Positions 1 to 8,287 of a DNA stretch of 64,000 nucleotides are shown here, in pieces. Location: the NCBI RefSeq assembly GCF_002843315.1, contig NZ_MVDD01000010.1:62001-126000 (forward strand), read 5' to 3'. The position numbers and the translations under genes are program-made. The stretch comes from Labilibaculum filiforme. GTDB lineage: Bacteria; Bacteroidota; Bacteroidia; Bacteroidales; Marinifilaceae. Below the pieces are notes generated by a model that worked only from the letters and a program-made list of their open reading frames with translations, was not told the DNA's origin and searched no databases. Each line of letters starts with the position of its first letter. Positions within the stretch are counted from its first letter, which is position 1.

Positions 1-163
1 CTATTGTTTTCATTCTAATTTAAATTTAGTAAGAGGTTAAAAAGATCGAATAAAGATGCGGTTTATTATTTACAATTTGGTGTGTACAAATAGAACGAAC
101 CAAATAAACAGCTGTGTTTTTTAAAGTATTTTATTGGTTACGAAGCTGTCTGGAACAATTAAT

Positions 164-2113
164 TTAAAAAATTGCACTTTCTTTTAGGTGTTTATTGACT
201 AATTCGAGAAGGTTTTTTGCTTTCACAGGTTTACTGAGGTATTCGTTGCATCCCGAATCGAACGCTTTTTGTCTGTCTTGACTAGACGCATAAGCGGTTT
301 GGGCAATAATTACCATATCTCTCTTGCCTTTTTTAATTTGTTGGGTAGCCTCGTAGCCACTAAAATCGGGTAGACGAATGTCCATTAAAACGACATCTAT
401 ATTTTGCGATAATGCAATTTTTACCGCAGTGGCTCCATTATTGGCATGAATAATTTTGGCAGGAGTTCTGCTAAAAACTTCTTTCAAGTAAAGTGCATTG
501 GTTTCGTCGTCTTCAACAATTAATATGGTTTTTCCATCAAAATCGTATTCCTGCATGCTTGCATGGTATTTTGGTTTGGCATTACTATTTTTACGAATAG
601 ATTTTTGAGGCAAAGTAATTGTGAATGTACTTCCTTTGCCAAGATCAGAATCGATATGGATTGTTCCCTGCAGGGAGTTTGTAAGTCCTTGAACAATTGA
701 TAAACCTAATCCAGTGCCACTAAAAATACGATTGGCACCTTGTTCAATTTGGGCAAAACGTTCAAAAATATGTTTAAATTCTGAATTTGGAATTCCAATT
801 CCAGTGTCCGAAACCCGAAGAATGATATTTTTATGAGTATCTATTTCAAGATCTATTTTAATTGTGCCCTTGTCGGTGAATTTTAGTGCATTACTAATTA
901 AATTTGTTGCTATTTTCTTTAGTTTTTCTTTGTCGGTGATAAAAGTCTCCATATTGATTTCCGAATGGTTACTTACCAATTGAATAGTTTGTTTATTTTG
1001 TCGAATTTGTTCTTCTCTAAACAATGCTTCAATTTCAAGAATAGTTGTTGGCAAGTTACATTCTTCAATTTCAAAAAGGACTTGTTCGGTTTCTATTTTC
1101 GAGATATCTATAATATCATTAATAATGGAAAGAAGATCGTTGCATCGCTGAGTAATAATATTAGAATACTCCTCAACACATTCTTTATTGTCTAGTTGAT
1201 CAGAGAGTAGGGAAGAGAATCCCATAATGGCATTCATTGGAGTTCTAATTTCATGACTCATGTTTTGTAGAAAAATAGTTTTTAATCGATCGCTTTCTAC
1301 AGCTCTTCCTTCTGCTTGAATTAATTCTTTATTTTGTTGTACAAGTAGTGCTTCATTTTTTATTACTTTTTTCTGAGCAACATCGTGTTTTTTCATTTCA
1401 ATTCTAATTCTTCGGTAGCCTAAGGTGCAGAAAAACAGCATGGCAATATATGAAATTAGATGTGTGAATATCATGCCATCAATTTTAGCTCGCACAATAG
1501 AGGTATATTTATTCATTGGCATCGAAACACTAATTCCTCCTCGGATATCTCCAAGTTTATACCCTTGATTGGCATGGCATTTTAAGCAACTGTTTTCAAC
1601 GATCATTGGTAGCATTAAACGTAAATACTTTTGGTTATTCATCGTTTCAACACTAGAGTATTCTGTTTCTCCTTTTTCAAATAGTTTTAGCGCTTTTGCT
1701 TCCCATTCATCCGCCATATTACCCGGATTAATAGGTTTTAAGCTGGTAATATGTCCTTTTTGTCCGTATTGTTCCTCTTCAAAATGAAAAACCAAACGAG
1801 TCATGTATGCCGGGTTTACTAGGGTTAGGCTTTTTCCTGTTGTGGTGCTTATATTTTGATCGGGCAGAAAGTTTAAGTGTGGGTTTGGCTGAATGGAGTC
1901 GGTAATGGGAACGTAAACGCCTCCATGTAAGGATGCCCATCGCCGAAAGGCTAAATCTTTATTATAAGAGCCAAGTGCTTCTACTTTAGCTAATTCGTAA
2001 GATGTTTGATATTCTTTGTGGATATTCCAAGCTAAAGAGCTACCTATTAGTAGGGTGATACATATAATAATTAGAATGAAAAAATTGGTGATATATCTAA
2101 TTCCTTTGCTCAT
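164..2113 (-). CDS. Hybrid sensor histidine kinase with DUF3365/Tll0287-like haem-type sensor domain
   Basis: Membrane-bound hybrid two-component kinase of 649 residues. An N-terminal membrane segment (about residues 8-28) is followed by an extracytoplasmic domain (about 35-205) carrying CLKCH at 176-180, the CxxCH pattern of c-type haem attachment seen in DUF3365/Tll0287-like sensors. A second membrane segment (about 214-232) leads to HisKA with the NMSHEIRTP box (phospho-acceptor His287), HATPase_c (N-box near 404, DTGIGIP, GTGLGLSIV) and a C-terminal receiver domain (acidic pair Asp535/Asp536, phospho-acceptor Asp578 in LMDIRLP). No DNA-binding output domain is present, so phosphate probably passes to a separate protein. 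Redox or gas sensing is inferred from CxxCH. It appears monocistronic. The architecture is clear; the ligand is unknown. Confidence 0.93.
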   Translation of the reverse strand: MSKGIRYITNFFILIIICITLLIGSSLAWNIHKEYQTSYELAKVEALGSYNKDLAFRRWASLHGGVYVPITDSIQPNPHLNFLPDQNISTTTGKSLTLVNPAYMTRLVFHFEEEQYGQKGHITSLKPINPGNMADEWEAKALKLFEKGETEYSSVETMNNQKYLRLMLPMIVENSCLKCHANQGYKLGDIRGGISVSMPMNKYTSIVRAKIDGMIFTHLISYIAMLFFCTLGYRRIRIEMKKHDVAQKKVIKNEALLVQQNKELIQAEGRAVESDRLKTIFLQNMSHEIRTPMNAIMGFSSLLSDQLDNKECVEEYSNIITQRCNDLLSIINDIIDISKIETEQVLFEIEECNLPTTILEIEALFREEQIRQNKQTIQLVSNHSEINMETFITDKEKLKKIATNLISNALKFTDKGTIKIDLEIDTHKNIILRVSDTGIGIPNSEFKHIFERFAQIEQGANRIFSGTGLGLSIVQGLTNSLQGTIHIDSDLGKGSTFTITLPQKSIRKNSNAKPKYHASMQEYDFDGKTILIVEDDETNALYLKEVFSRTPAKIIHANNGATAVKIALSQNIDVVLMDIRLPDFSGYEATQQIKKGKRDMVIIAQTAYASSQDRQKAFDSGCNEYLSKPVKAKNLLELVNKHLKESAIF

Positions 2114-2313
2114 TTATAGATCTTTAATGTGTGTTTGTGATAACGTAAAACGAGAGGAGTCAATAATGACTATTTGTTTTATTAATGCGTATTGTTAAGT
2201 TACGAATATTTGTTTACGGAGCAAATTGTAAGAGGTTATGATATTCGAAAAGTTATAGAACAGAAATTTTGATTTTCTGTTTGAAAAAAGTTATGTATAC
2301 GTATTATGGGAAG

Positions 2314-2440
2314 TTTGCGTAAAGGATTGTAGTGGATACCACGCAGTTTAGGCTTTTTGTGCGAGTGGTGCGGAGTAGGAACGAAAAGCCTGACCCGATT
2401 GTGCTGGCCTGTTTGCGGGGGAAGAGGGATACGTCCAAAT
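2314..2440 (+). ncRNA. Candidate structured RNA / conserved Bacteroidota intergenic element
   Basis: This GC-richer block lies in an otherwise AT-rich 330-bp gap between two minus-strand genes; I see nothing else in that gap. AGGCTTTT at 2350-2357 pairs perfectly with AAAAGCCT at 2384-2391, enclosing a G-rich loop, and the block ends with GGGATACGTCC. From memory, the segments GGATTGTAGTGGATA, GAAAAGCCTGACCC and GGGATACGTCC resemble an intergenic element widespread in Bacteroidota (of the kind catalogued as Flavo-1-type motifs). I could not verify the family or the strand, so this is a candidate only. Confidence 0.35.
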
Positions 2441-2443
2441 AAG

Positions 2444-2725
2444 TTATTTAGATAAACTCCAGGCTTCGGGTTTGGCGGTAAACCATAGTTTTACTTTTTT
2501 CCAGTTGGTCTGAAAAAAAGAGGAATCTCGGTACTGGTTTAAAGCATTCTCCGATTGCCAGTGGCTTACTGTGAAAAAGACCGATGGATTGTTTACATCC
2601 TGTAAAACTTCGAGATGAGAACAGCCAGGAAAAGTAATAATATCCTCTTTTTCGGCACTGGTGAAGGTTTTAAAATCGAGAATGTGTTCTGGATGTATTT
2701 CTAGTTTAACAAATCTAATGATCAT
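2444..2725 (-). CDS. Antibiotic biosynthesis monooxygenase (ABM)-fold small protein
   Basis: This 93-residue protein matches the small dimeric ABM/EthD-like ferredoxin fold. It has an initial beta strand (IIRFVKLEIHPEH), then a predicted helix, FPGCSHLEVLQD, and the strand VFFTVSHWQSENAL leading to a helix rich in aromatic residues; the F.VSHWQS.EAL pattern is typical. Members are cofactor-less monooxygenases or haem-degrading enzymes, but many have no known substrate and none can be assigned here. The ATG overlaps the last 11 bases of the upstream SAM-hydrolase-like gene, so the pair is probably translationally coupled. The fold call is fairly secure; the function is open. Confidence 0.75.
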   Translation of the reverse strand: MIIRFVKLEIHPEHILDFKTFTSAEKEDIITFPGCSHLEVLQDVNNPSVFFTVSHWQSENALNQYRDSSFFQTNWKKVKLWFTAKPEAWSLSK

Positions 2726-3503
2726 GAAATTTGATTCTAATATCGGAGTTAATATCTAATTGCAACAATTCGGCTAAGTTGCCTTTGTTTATTGCTATTT
2801 CTAGTAATCCCGAGGAGTTGAATAGAGCTAAAAAATCGCCTTCGGAGTTTTCGAAATAATTTTTATTGATTTTGGTGATTCGGTAATGATTACTTTGTAC
2901 CAATATTTCAAATTCTCTTTTCTGATTCATCGATTCGAACAATTCTTTTGAAATATTGGTGGTTACATTTCCATAGGAATCAATGTAAATTACCTGTCCG
3001 GTAATTGTTCCTTTCTGAATTAATGCGCGGATGGGAACTAAGCGGTATAATGATTTTTGTGTCGGTCCTAATCCCGCAAGACTATTGTGTTTACTAATGT
3101 GAGCTGCAACTTTGGAAAAGATATTTAGTTCTGGGAAAGTAAGGAATTGAGCTTCCTTTTCGGTGTTTTCGATGCGAACAATTTCTTGAGGATCGCCTTT
3201 CATTACCAAACTAAAAATACCATTGTCGGCACCAATAAAATAATGATCCTGATATTTTACTGCTAAGTGCGGGTGTTCGGGAGTTTCCTCCGATTTAACG
3301 CCTATTATATGAATGCTTCCTTTGGGAAAGTGAATAAAGGCATTTTTTATAATAAAAGATGCTTGAGAGATATTGTAGTTGTCTACATTGTGACTTAAAT
3401 CGACTAATTGAGCATCTGGACAGATAGATAGCAGTCTCCCCTTAAGTGCTCCTAAGTAGTAATCGCGGTGTTGCCAGTCGGTAGTTAAACTTATTATTGC
3501 CAT
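2715..3503 (-). CDS. SAM hydrolase / SAM hydroxide adenosyltransferase family (DUF62)
   Basis: This 262-residue cytosolic protein shows the DUF62 pattern: ISLTTDWQHRDYYLGALKGRL at the N terminus (as T-D-x3-D-x-Y-x-G-x-x-K-G), then VDLSHNV, FPKGSIHIIGV, GADNGIFSLV, and the C-terminal domain motif YGNVTTNI. Characterised members hydrolyse S-adenosylmethionine to adenosine and methionine; fluorinases and chlorinases are relatives. The usual VVDPGVG segment after the strand VHI reads GVKSEET, a variant I believe is common in Bacteroidota. It overlaps the following ABM-type gene by 11 bp and is divergent from the PhoH-like gene. The family is confident; the in vivo role is not. Confidence 0.88.
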   Translation of the reverse strand: MAIISLTTDWQHRDYYLGALKGRLLSICPDAQLVDLSHNVDNYNISQASFIIKNAFIHFPKGSIHIIGVKSEETPEHPHLAVKYQDHYFIGADNGIFSLVMKGDPQEIVRIENTEKEAQFLTFPELNIFSKVAAHISKHNSLAGLGPTQKSLYRLVPIRALIQKGTITGQVIYIDSYGNVTTNISKELFESMNQKREFEILVQSNHYRITKINKNYFENSEGDFLALFNSSGLLEIAINKGNLAELLQLDINSDIRIKFHDH

Positions 3504-3641
3504 AAACGGATCTAAATTTTAAAAAGAAAGAGAATTTATTAATATCGAAAATATTATTCACATTTCTCTTTTGTACTGCTAAACAAATCAAATTAATAAT
3601 TAATTTGTAGGCTCAAAAGTAATGAATATTGAACGGAATAT

Positions 3642-4619
3642 ATGATTGAAAAGAGCATATCTTTAGGGGTAATTGATCCTCTTGAATTTTACGGAATTAA
3701 TAATTCAAAATTGGCACTCTTAAAGGAGATGTTTCCAAAATTGAAAATAGTTGGCAGAGGGAACGAGATATTTGCTAGTGGTGAAGAAAAAACGCTCGAT
3801 TTATTTGAAATGAAGGTGGATTTGTTGATACAGCACTACAACCAGTATAATGTGCTAACCTTAGCAAATATCAAACGAATTGTGTTGGAAAATACTCCTG
3901 AAATTGCAGATCCTGATGATCCTAAAAGTGTTATTCTTTTTGGTAATAATGGGAAGATTATTCGTGCCCGCACTGCCAATCAAAAAAAGTTGGTAGAAAA
4001 AGCGGCTAAAAATGATATGATTTTTGCGGTTGGACCAGCAGGATCGGGGAAAACCTATACTGCAATTGCATTGGCAGTGAAGGCATTGCGGAATTCCGAA
4101 GTGAAAAAAATTATTTTAAGCAGGCCTGCCGTAGAGGCTGGCGAGAATTTGGGGTTTTTACCTGGCGATTTAAAGGAGAAAATTGATCCTTATTTGCAAC
4201 CCTTATACGATGCCTTATTGGATATGATTCCGGCCCGTAAATTGGCAGATTATTTAGAGGCTGAAATAATTCAAATTGCGCCTTTGGCTTACATGCGGGG
4301 AAGAACTTTAAACGAGGCTTTTGTAATTTTAGATGAAGCACAAAATACAACCACTAAGCAGTTAAAAATGTTTTTAACTCGTATGGGAATTAGTGGTAAG
4401 TTTATGATTACTGGTGATATTACACAAATTGACTTGCCTAGAAAACAACATTCAGGCTTAATTCAGGCTTTTCGGATATTAAAGGATATAAAAGGCATTG
4501 CAATGGTCGAGTTCGATAAATCGGATATTATTCGCCACCGTTTGGTAAAAGAGATTGTTAGTGCCTACGAAATAGAAGAGGAAAGAAAAGATAAATGGAG
4601 AGAAAATAAGGAGGAGTAA
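3642..4619 (+). CDS. PhoH-like ATPase (YbeZ type)
   Basis: This 325-residue P-loop protein is of the PhoH/YbeZ family: an N-terminal region (about 1-110), then GPAGSGKTYTA (Walker A, about 131-141) and AFVILDEAQNTT (Walker B), followed by TGDITQIDLP, the sensor region typical of the family. YbeZ-type proteins are linked to RNA metabolism and ribosome maturation together with the YbeY endonuclease; ybeY is not adjacent here. The length is normal. No strong ribosome binding site is visible, as is usual in this phylum. It stands alone between the divergent DUF62 gene and purC. Confidence 0.92.
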   Translation: MIEKSISLGVIDPLEFYGINNSKLALLKEMFPKLKIVGRGNEIFASGEEKTLDLFEMKVDLLIQHYNQYNVLTLANIKRIVLENTPEIADPDDPKSVILFGNNGKIIRARTANQKKLVEKAAKNDMIFAVGPAGSGKTYTAIALAVKALRNSEVKKIILSRPAVEAGENLGFLPGDLKEKIDPYLQPLYDALLDMIPARKLADYLEAEIIQIAPLAYMRGRTLNEAFVILDEAQNTTTKQLKMFLTRMGISGKFMITGDITQIDLPRKQHSGLIQAFRILKDIKGIAMVEFDKSDIIRHRLVKEIVSAYEIEEERKDKWRENKEE

Positions 4620-4787
4620 AAATACCTAAGTAGTAAATAGTTTTGTAAAAAGACGACAGGGAGGAATATAAATAGTTATTCCTGCTTTTCTACGTTTTTA
4701 CTTTTATCTATCTTCGCATTAATATTGAATTCTGATTTTCTCAGAATCCATTTGAAAGGAGTGGATTGCATTGAAAATCAGACAGTA

Positions 4788-4809
4788 GCAGATAGTTTCG
4801 ACTATCGGC
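4788..4809 (+). promoter_or_regulatory. UUCG-loop hairpin in the purC leader
   Basis: GATAGT at 4791-4796, the tetraloop TTCG and ACTATC at 4801-4806 form a perfect six-pair stem, extendable by two GC pairs across one mismatch. It lies about 45 bases before the purC ATG. No T-run follows, so it is not an intrinsic terminator. It could be a processing or stability element, or chance. Confidence 0.3.
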
Positions 4810-4855
4810 TTAATTGTATAAACCATTTTTATAAATTATTTGAATTTTTGGAGCA

Positions 4856-5803
4856 ATGAAAGAAGCAATTGTTAAAACAGATTTTAATTTTCCGAATCAA
4901 AAGAATCTCTACGTAGGTAAGGTAAGAGACGTTTATAATATTAACGACGAGTATCTTGCTATGGTTGTTTCTGATCGTATTTCAGCTTTTGATGTTGTGT
5001 TGCCTGAAGGGATTCCATTTAAGGGGCAAGTATTGAACCAAATTGCTACTCGCTTTTTAGATGCTACTGCTGATATCGTTCCAAACTGGAAAATTGCAAC
5101 TCCAGATCCAATGGTAACTATTGGACACTTAGCAGAGCCTTTTATGGTCGAAATGGTAATTAGAGGTTACTTAACTGGTCATGCCTGGAGGGAGTATAAA
5201 GCTGGGAAACGTATGCTTTGTGGTGTGCCAATGCCCGAAGGAATGAAAGAAAATCAGAAATTCGAGAATCCTATTATTACGCCAACTACCAAGGCTATGG
5301 AAGGTCACGATGAGGATATTTCTAAAGAAGAAATTTTAAAACAAGGCATTGTAGCAAAGGAAGATTACGAAGCGCTTGAAAAATATACTCAAGCTTTATT
5401 TGCTAGAGGAACTGAAATTGCTGCCGAAAAAGGTCTGATTTTAGTGGATACTAAATATGAGTTCGGTAAAAAAGAGGGTGTTATTTATTTAATCGACGAA
5501 ATTCATACTCCAGATTCATCCCGTTATTTTTATTCGGAAGGATATGCTGAGCGTTTGGCTAAGAATGAGCAACAAAAACAATTGTCGAAAGAGTTTGTTC
5601 GCGAATGGTTAATGGAGAATGGTTTTCAAGGTAAGGATGGACAGAAAGTTCCTGAAATGACCGATGAAAAAGTAAATCAGATTTCGGAGCGTTACATCGA
5701 ATTGTACGAAAAAATAATTGGAGAAAAATTTGTAAAGGCAGATGCCAAAAGTGTTAATGCTAGAATTGAAAAAAATATTTCGGATTGCTTGAAGACTTTG
5801 TAA
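4856..5803 (+). CDS. purC: Phosphoribosylaminoimidazole-succinocarboxamide synthase
   Basis: SAICAR synthetase, which joins CAIR and aspartate using ATP in de novo purine synthesis. The 315 residues show family motifs in order: KVRDVYNI (ATP-binding start), [48 protein letters not shown] and LVDTKYEFG. The length fits the longer bacterial/yeast-like PurC form rather than the 235-residue E. coli form. It is a single gene with a terminator 69 bp downstream; the other pur genes are not in this window. Confidence 0.97.
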   Translation: MKEAIVKTDFNFPNQKNLYVGKVRDVYNINDEYLAMVVSDRISAFDVVLPEGIPFKGQVLNQIATRFLDATADIVPNWKIATPDPMVTIGHLAEPFMVEMVIRGYLTGHAWREYKAGKRMLCGVPMPEGMKENQKFENPIITPTTKAMEGHDEDISKEEILKQGIVAKEDYEALEKYTQALFARGTEIAAEKGLILVDTKYEFGKKEGVIYLIDEIHTPDSSRYFYSEGYAERLAKNEQQKQLSKEFVREWLMENGFQGKDGQKVPEMTDEKVNQISERYIELYEKIIGEKFVKADAKSVNARIEKNISDCLKTL

Positions 5804-5871
5804 TAAGTTGGAAACGCCATAAGATAATTACCCATAAATCCCCTAAATGGGACTAAAAGGGAAGAAAAAAT

Positions 5872-5904
5872 AAAACCGAAATCTGTAATGGATTTCGGTT
5901 TTTG
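5872..5904 (+). terminator. Intrinsic terminator after purC
   Basis: AAAACCGAAATC (5872-5883) and GATTTCGGTTTT (5891-5902) form a 12-bp stem with a 7-base loop and a T-run. The A-run on the other side lets it serve minus-strand transcription from the SUI1 gene as well. Confidence 0.85.
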
Positions 5905-6001
5905 TATTAGATCATTTGTGTAATTTTGTATCTAAAATCGTATAAAAGAATGAGATTTGATTTGTCTAATATCAGAAATTTCATTTCTAAGATCTTTAAA
6001 A

Positions 6002-6337
6002 TCATCCTCCCACGCGTTTTACTTGGTAGCCTTCTGCTTTTAAAAGATCCATTATTTTATCGCGATGATCGCCTTGAATTAAGATTTCTCCATCTTTTGC
6101 AGAACCTCCGCCACCACATTTACTTTTTAATATTTTGCCTAATTCTTTTAGATCATCAGCAGTACCAACAAAACCTTCAATTAAAGTAACAACCTTACCT
6201 TTTCGTTGTTTTTTGTCTAGTAATACTCTTAGCTTTTGTTTGTTAGGAGCTAAGGTTTCTTCTACCGATTCTTCATCGTATTCGTAATTGTAATCGGGAT
6301 TCGTTGAGTAAACGATATTTTTTTTACTTTTTGCCAT
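6002..6337 (-). CDS. SUI1/eIF1-like translation factor (YciH family)
   Basis: This 111-residue protein has an acidic, low-complexity N terminus and then a SUI1 fold: LRVLLDKKQRKGKVVTLIEGF, then DLKELGKILKSKCGGGGSAKDGEILIQGDH and a C-terminal KAEGYQVKRVGG. These are the hallmark KCGxGGSxKDGxIxIQGDHR features of bacterial YciH and eukaryotic eIF1. Family members take part in start-site or stress-related translation control. It ends facing the purC terminator and seems to be an independent unit. Confidence 0.93.
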   Translation of the reverse strand: MAKSKKNIVYSTNPDYNYEYDEESVEETLAPNKQKLRVLLDKKQRKGKVVTLIEGFVGTADDLKELGKILKSKCGGGGSAKDGEILIQGDHRDKIMDLLKAEGYQVKRVGG

Positions 6338-6436
6338 TTTAATAAAGTAGGTTAGACGTTAGTGTATAGAAAATAGTCTAAAATGGGAATTTCACCACCA
6401 AGCACAAGTCAATTATTACTATCAGAACAAAGATAT

Positions 6437-6640
6437 TTAAATTTTAGCTTTGTAGGTAAAGCGATCATAGAAATAGATGATTGAGCCAACAAAAGGGATA
6501 AATACCACAAGTAATATCCAGATTAACCTGTTTATTCCCAATAAATCTCGACGAAGAATATCGATAATTGCAAGCACTGGAAGTAGGATTCCTATTAGTT
6601 TGGTTAGTAGCCAAATGTCAAATAGTATGGATAAGATCAT
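6437..6640 (-). CDS. Small membrane protein, PLDc_N domain
   Basis: A 67-residue protein starting at the ATG at 6640. An in-frame ATG at 6709 also exists, but it would overlap the upstream DksA-like gene and add a hydrophilic stretch before the membrane segment, so 6640 is preferred. It has two hydrophobic helices separated by ILRRDLLGINRLIW and then VFIPFVGSIIYFY, the pattern of the phospholipase_D nuclease N-terminal domain (PF13396): W.lvi...P.iG.i.Y. The role of this domain alone is unknown. It follows the DksA-like gene by 44 bp and is probably cotranscribed. Confidence 0.75.
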   Translation of the reverse strand: MILSILFDIWLLTKLIGILLPVLAIIDILRRDLLGINRLIWILLVVFIPFVGSIIYFYDRFTYKAKI

Positions 6641-6684
6641 TGAGTTTTTATTTCGTGAGATGCTGTTAGATAACTTAAATAGGC

Positions 6685-7020
6685 TTATTTGCTGGCGCAA
6701 TTTACACATTTATTACTTTCGGGCATAATCATGATTCTTCCAATTGGAATTTGATTTCCGCATTTTATACATTTTCCAAAATCATCTGAATCGATATTTT
6801 TGAGTGTTTCTTTTAATGCTGATAGTTGAACCTCTTTTTTACGCAAAGCAGCTTCGTTTACACTTCGGTTGTTTATGGCATCCATTCTGCTAACTCTGCC
6901 AATGGCGCAATCAGGAGCCTCTGGAGTTGTTAAATCCTTTAGCATTACGATATCTTTTCCCAACTGTTCTATTTTTTCTTTTATATGGGTTTCAATATTG
7001 ATCTTTTCGTCCTGTATCAT
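6685..7020 (-). CDS. TraR/DksA-type zinc finger protein
   Basis: This 111-residue protein has an N-terminal coiled-coil region (about 1-80) with the family phrase IGRVSRMDAI, and a C-terminal zinc finger CIKCGNQIP...CVNC (CxxC-x17-CxxC). DksA proteins bind the RNA polymerase secondary channel and modulate initiation with ppGpp. This is a short, diverged member; the coiled-coil tip acidic residues of classical DksA are not clearly present, so it may act only partly like DksA. It is the first gene of a probable two-gene unit with the PLDc_N protein. Confidence 0.85.
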   Translation of the reverse strand: MIQDEKINIETHIKEKIEQLGKDIVMLKDLTTPEAPDCAIGRVSRMDAINNRSVNEAALRKKEVQLSALKETLKNIDSDDFGKCIKCGNQIPIGRIMIMPESNKCVNCASK

Positions 7021-7078
7021 CTATTGTTTATTAATTTCGGGATTATCAAAGATAACAGAAAATCTTACGTTTATTTAT

Positions 7079-7760
7079 TATAGTCAGAGCATGACGAAAT
7101 AAGAATTTGAGGGTTCCACTTTTTTTGTTCCCGAAAATCGGGATCAATGAAATCTTCATTTTACCCCTAAATCCCCTGAAGGGGACTTTCATAAATGCTG
7201 CCAATAAGCCCTTTAGGGGTTTGGGGTATTTTCTTAAGGATAATTAGGAGTGGATAAACTTTAGTCATACCCTGACATTTACAGCTTGCCTATAGTCAGA
7301 GCATGACGGAATGTGAATTTGAGGGTTCCACTTTTTTTGTTCCCGAAAATCGGGATTAATGAAATCTTCATTTTACCCCTAAATCCCCTGAAGGGGACTT
7401 TCATAAATGCTACCAATAAGCCCTTTAGGGGTTTGGGGTATTTTCTTAATGATAATTAGGAGTGGATAAACTTTAGTCATACCCTGACATTTACAGCTCG
7501 CCTATAGTTAGAGCATGATGGTCAATATTTTGAGGGTCTCACTTTTTTTGTTCCCGAAAATCGGGATTAATAAAGCTTGAATTTGAACAACCTGTCGGCG
7601 TGTTTGTTCCCGACAGCGTTTACTGATTTTCGCTTTGGCAAATGTTAACGCCGACAGGTCTTCGACGCTGTCGGGTTTTTGTGAGGCTCTCAATGTGTTT
7701 GAAAAACCATAGTTATAGAATGATAGTTACAGCTTGCCTATAGTCAGAGCATGACCGTCC
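7079..7760. repeat. 212-bp tandem repeat array (two full copies plus degenerate copies)
   Basis: The phrase TAGTCAGAGCATGAC recurs at 7081, 7293, 7505 (as TAGTTAGAGCATGAT) and 7741, giving spacings of 212, 212 and 236 bp. Copies 1 and 2 are nearly identical throughout. Each contains a TCCCGAAAATCGGGAT hairpin and a large imperfect dyad between ACCCCTAAATCCCCTGAAGG and CCCTTTAGGGGTTTGGGGTA. Copy 3 keeps only its first 70 bases before a different GC-rich insert. No gene is credible in this stretch. Confidence 0.9.
7590..7675. repeat. Interleaved GC-rich inverted repeats inside the third tandem copy
   Basis: ACCTGTCGGCGT (7590-7601) is the exact reverse complement of ACGCCGACAGGT (7648-7659), and CCCGACAGCGT (7609-7619) is the exact reverse complement of ACGCTGTCGGG (7665-7675). 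The order is therefore A-B-A'-B'. A and B also share the complementary core CTGTCGG/CCGACAG, so two local hairpins or crossed pairing are both possible. A short ORF across it is not credible. Confidence 0.8.
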
Positions 7761-7814
7761 AACTTTTGGGGTTCACTTCATTTTTAGTGAGGCTCTCAAT
7801 AGTTGTTTAATACC

Positions 7815-7853
7815 TGTCATTACGAATGAGCCTAAGCGAGTGAAGTAATCTCA
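7815..7853 (+). repeat. REP-like palindromic element, copy 1
   Basis: The core reads GAGCCTAAGCGAGTGAAG followed by TAATCTC. It resembles the short CATTACGA...GAAGTAATCTC intergenic repeats common in Bacteroidota. A near-identical copy in inverted orientation lies at 8248-8287. Confidence 0.65.
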
Positions 7854-7897
7854 AACTAAGAGAATAGAGATAAAAACCATTGTGAGTTTACTAAGAT

Positions 7898-8140
7898 TTG
7901 GATGGTTTTTTGCAAGCAATTATATTCTCAAACCATTTGGATAATGGAAAATACGAACTAAGTTCAATGATAATTGAGATATTTGACACTTGGGCAAATT
8001 TCGAAAAAGAGTTGGCTAAAAAAAATGAATCTGATTATAGAAACCTAGAAGAGTTTAATCGATTCTATAAGTTATATGCTACATCTAATCATTCACAAGC
8101 AGTGGCTTTTGAATTTAAAAATGTCTCCGTAAAGGATTAA
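7898..8140 (+). CDS. Small ORF, hypothetical, possibly a gene remnant
   Basis: An 80-codon ORF with a reasonable amino-acid mix (hydrophobic N terminus, then EIFDTWANFEKELAKK and YKLYATSNHSQAVAFEF). I do not recognise the family. It lies between two inverted REP-like elements, within a repeat-filled gap, and has no obvious promoter or ribosome binding site. It may be a small accessory gene, the remaining end of a decayed gene, or a chance frame. Confidence 0.3.
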   Translation: MDGFLQAIIFSNHLDNGKYELSSMIIEIFDTWANFEKELAKKNESDYRNLEEFNRFYKLYATSNHSQAVAFEFKNVSVKD

Positions 8141-8247
8141 CATTATAATCATGGCAACAATTATTAGAAACCGTACCATAAGGCTAGCAATTTTGATAAG
8201 TTATAAAGTTGGCACTTAAAAAGTAGCTTTGGAAGCTCTACCAATAA

Positions 8248-8287
8248 CAGATTACTTTAGTCGCTTAGGCTCCATCGCAGAGACAGA
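8248..8287 (-). repeat. REP-like palindromic element, copy 2 (inverted)
   Basis: Read on the minus strand this is CTGTC...GGAGCCTAAGCGACTAAAG...TAATCTG, matching the element at 7815-7853 at most positions. The two copies face each other across about 395 bp that include the 80-codon ORF. Confidence 0.65.

Noticed and set aside
2715-3503. DUF62 protein called inactive because VVDPGVG is replaced
   Set aside because: I believe this variant is common in Bacteroidota members, so the change alone does not show loss of function.
7508-7693. 61-codon minus-strand ORF over the GC-rich inverted repeats
   Set aside because: It runs through palindromic repeat DNA, has no start context and no sensible protein features.
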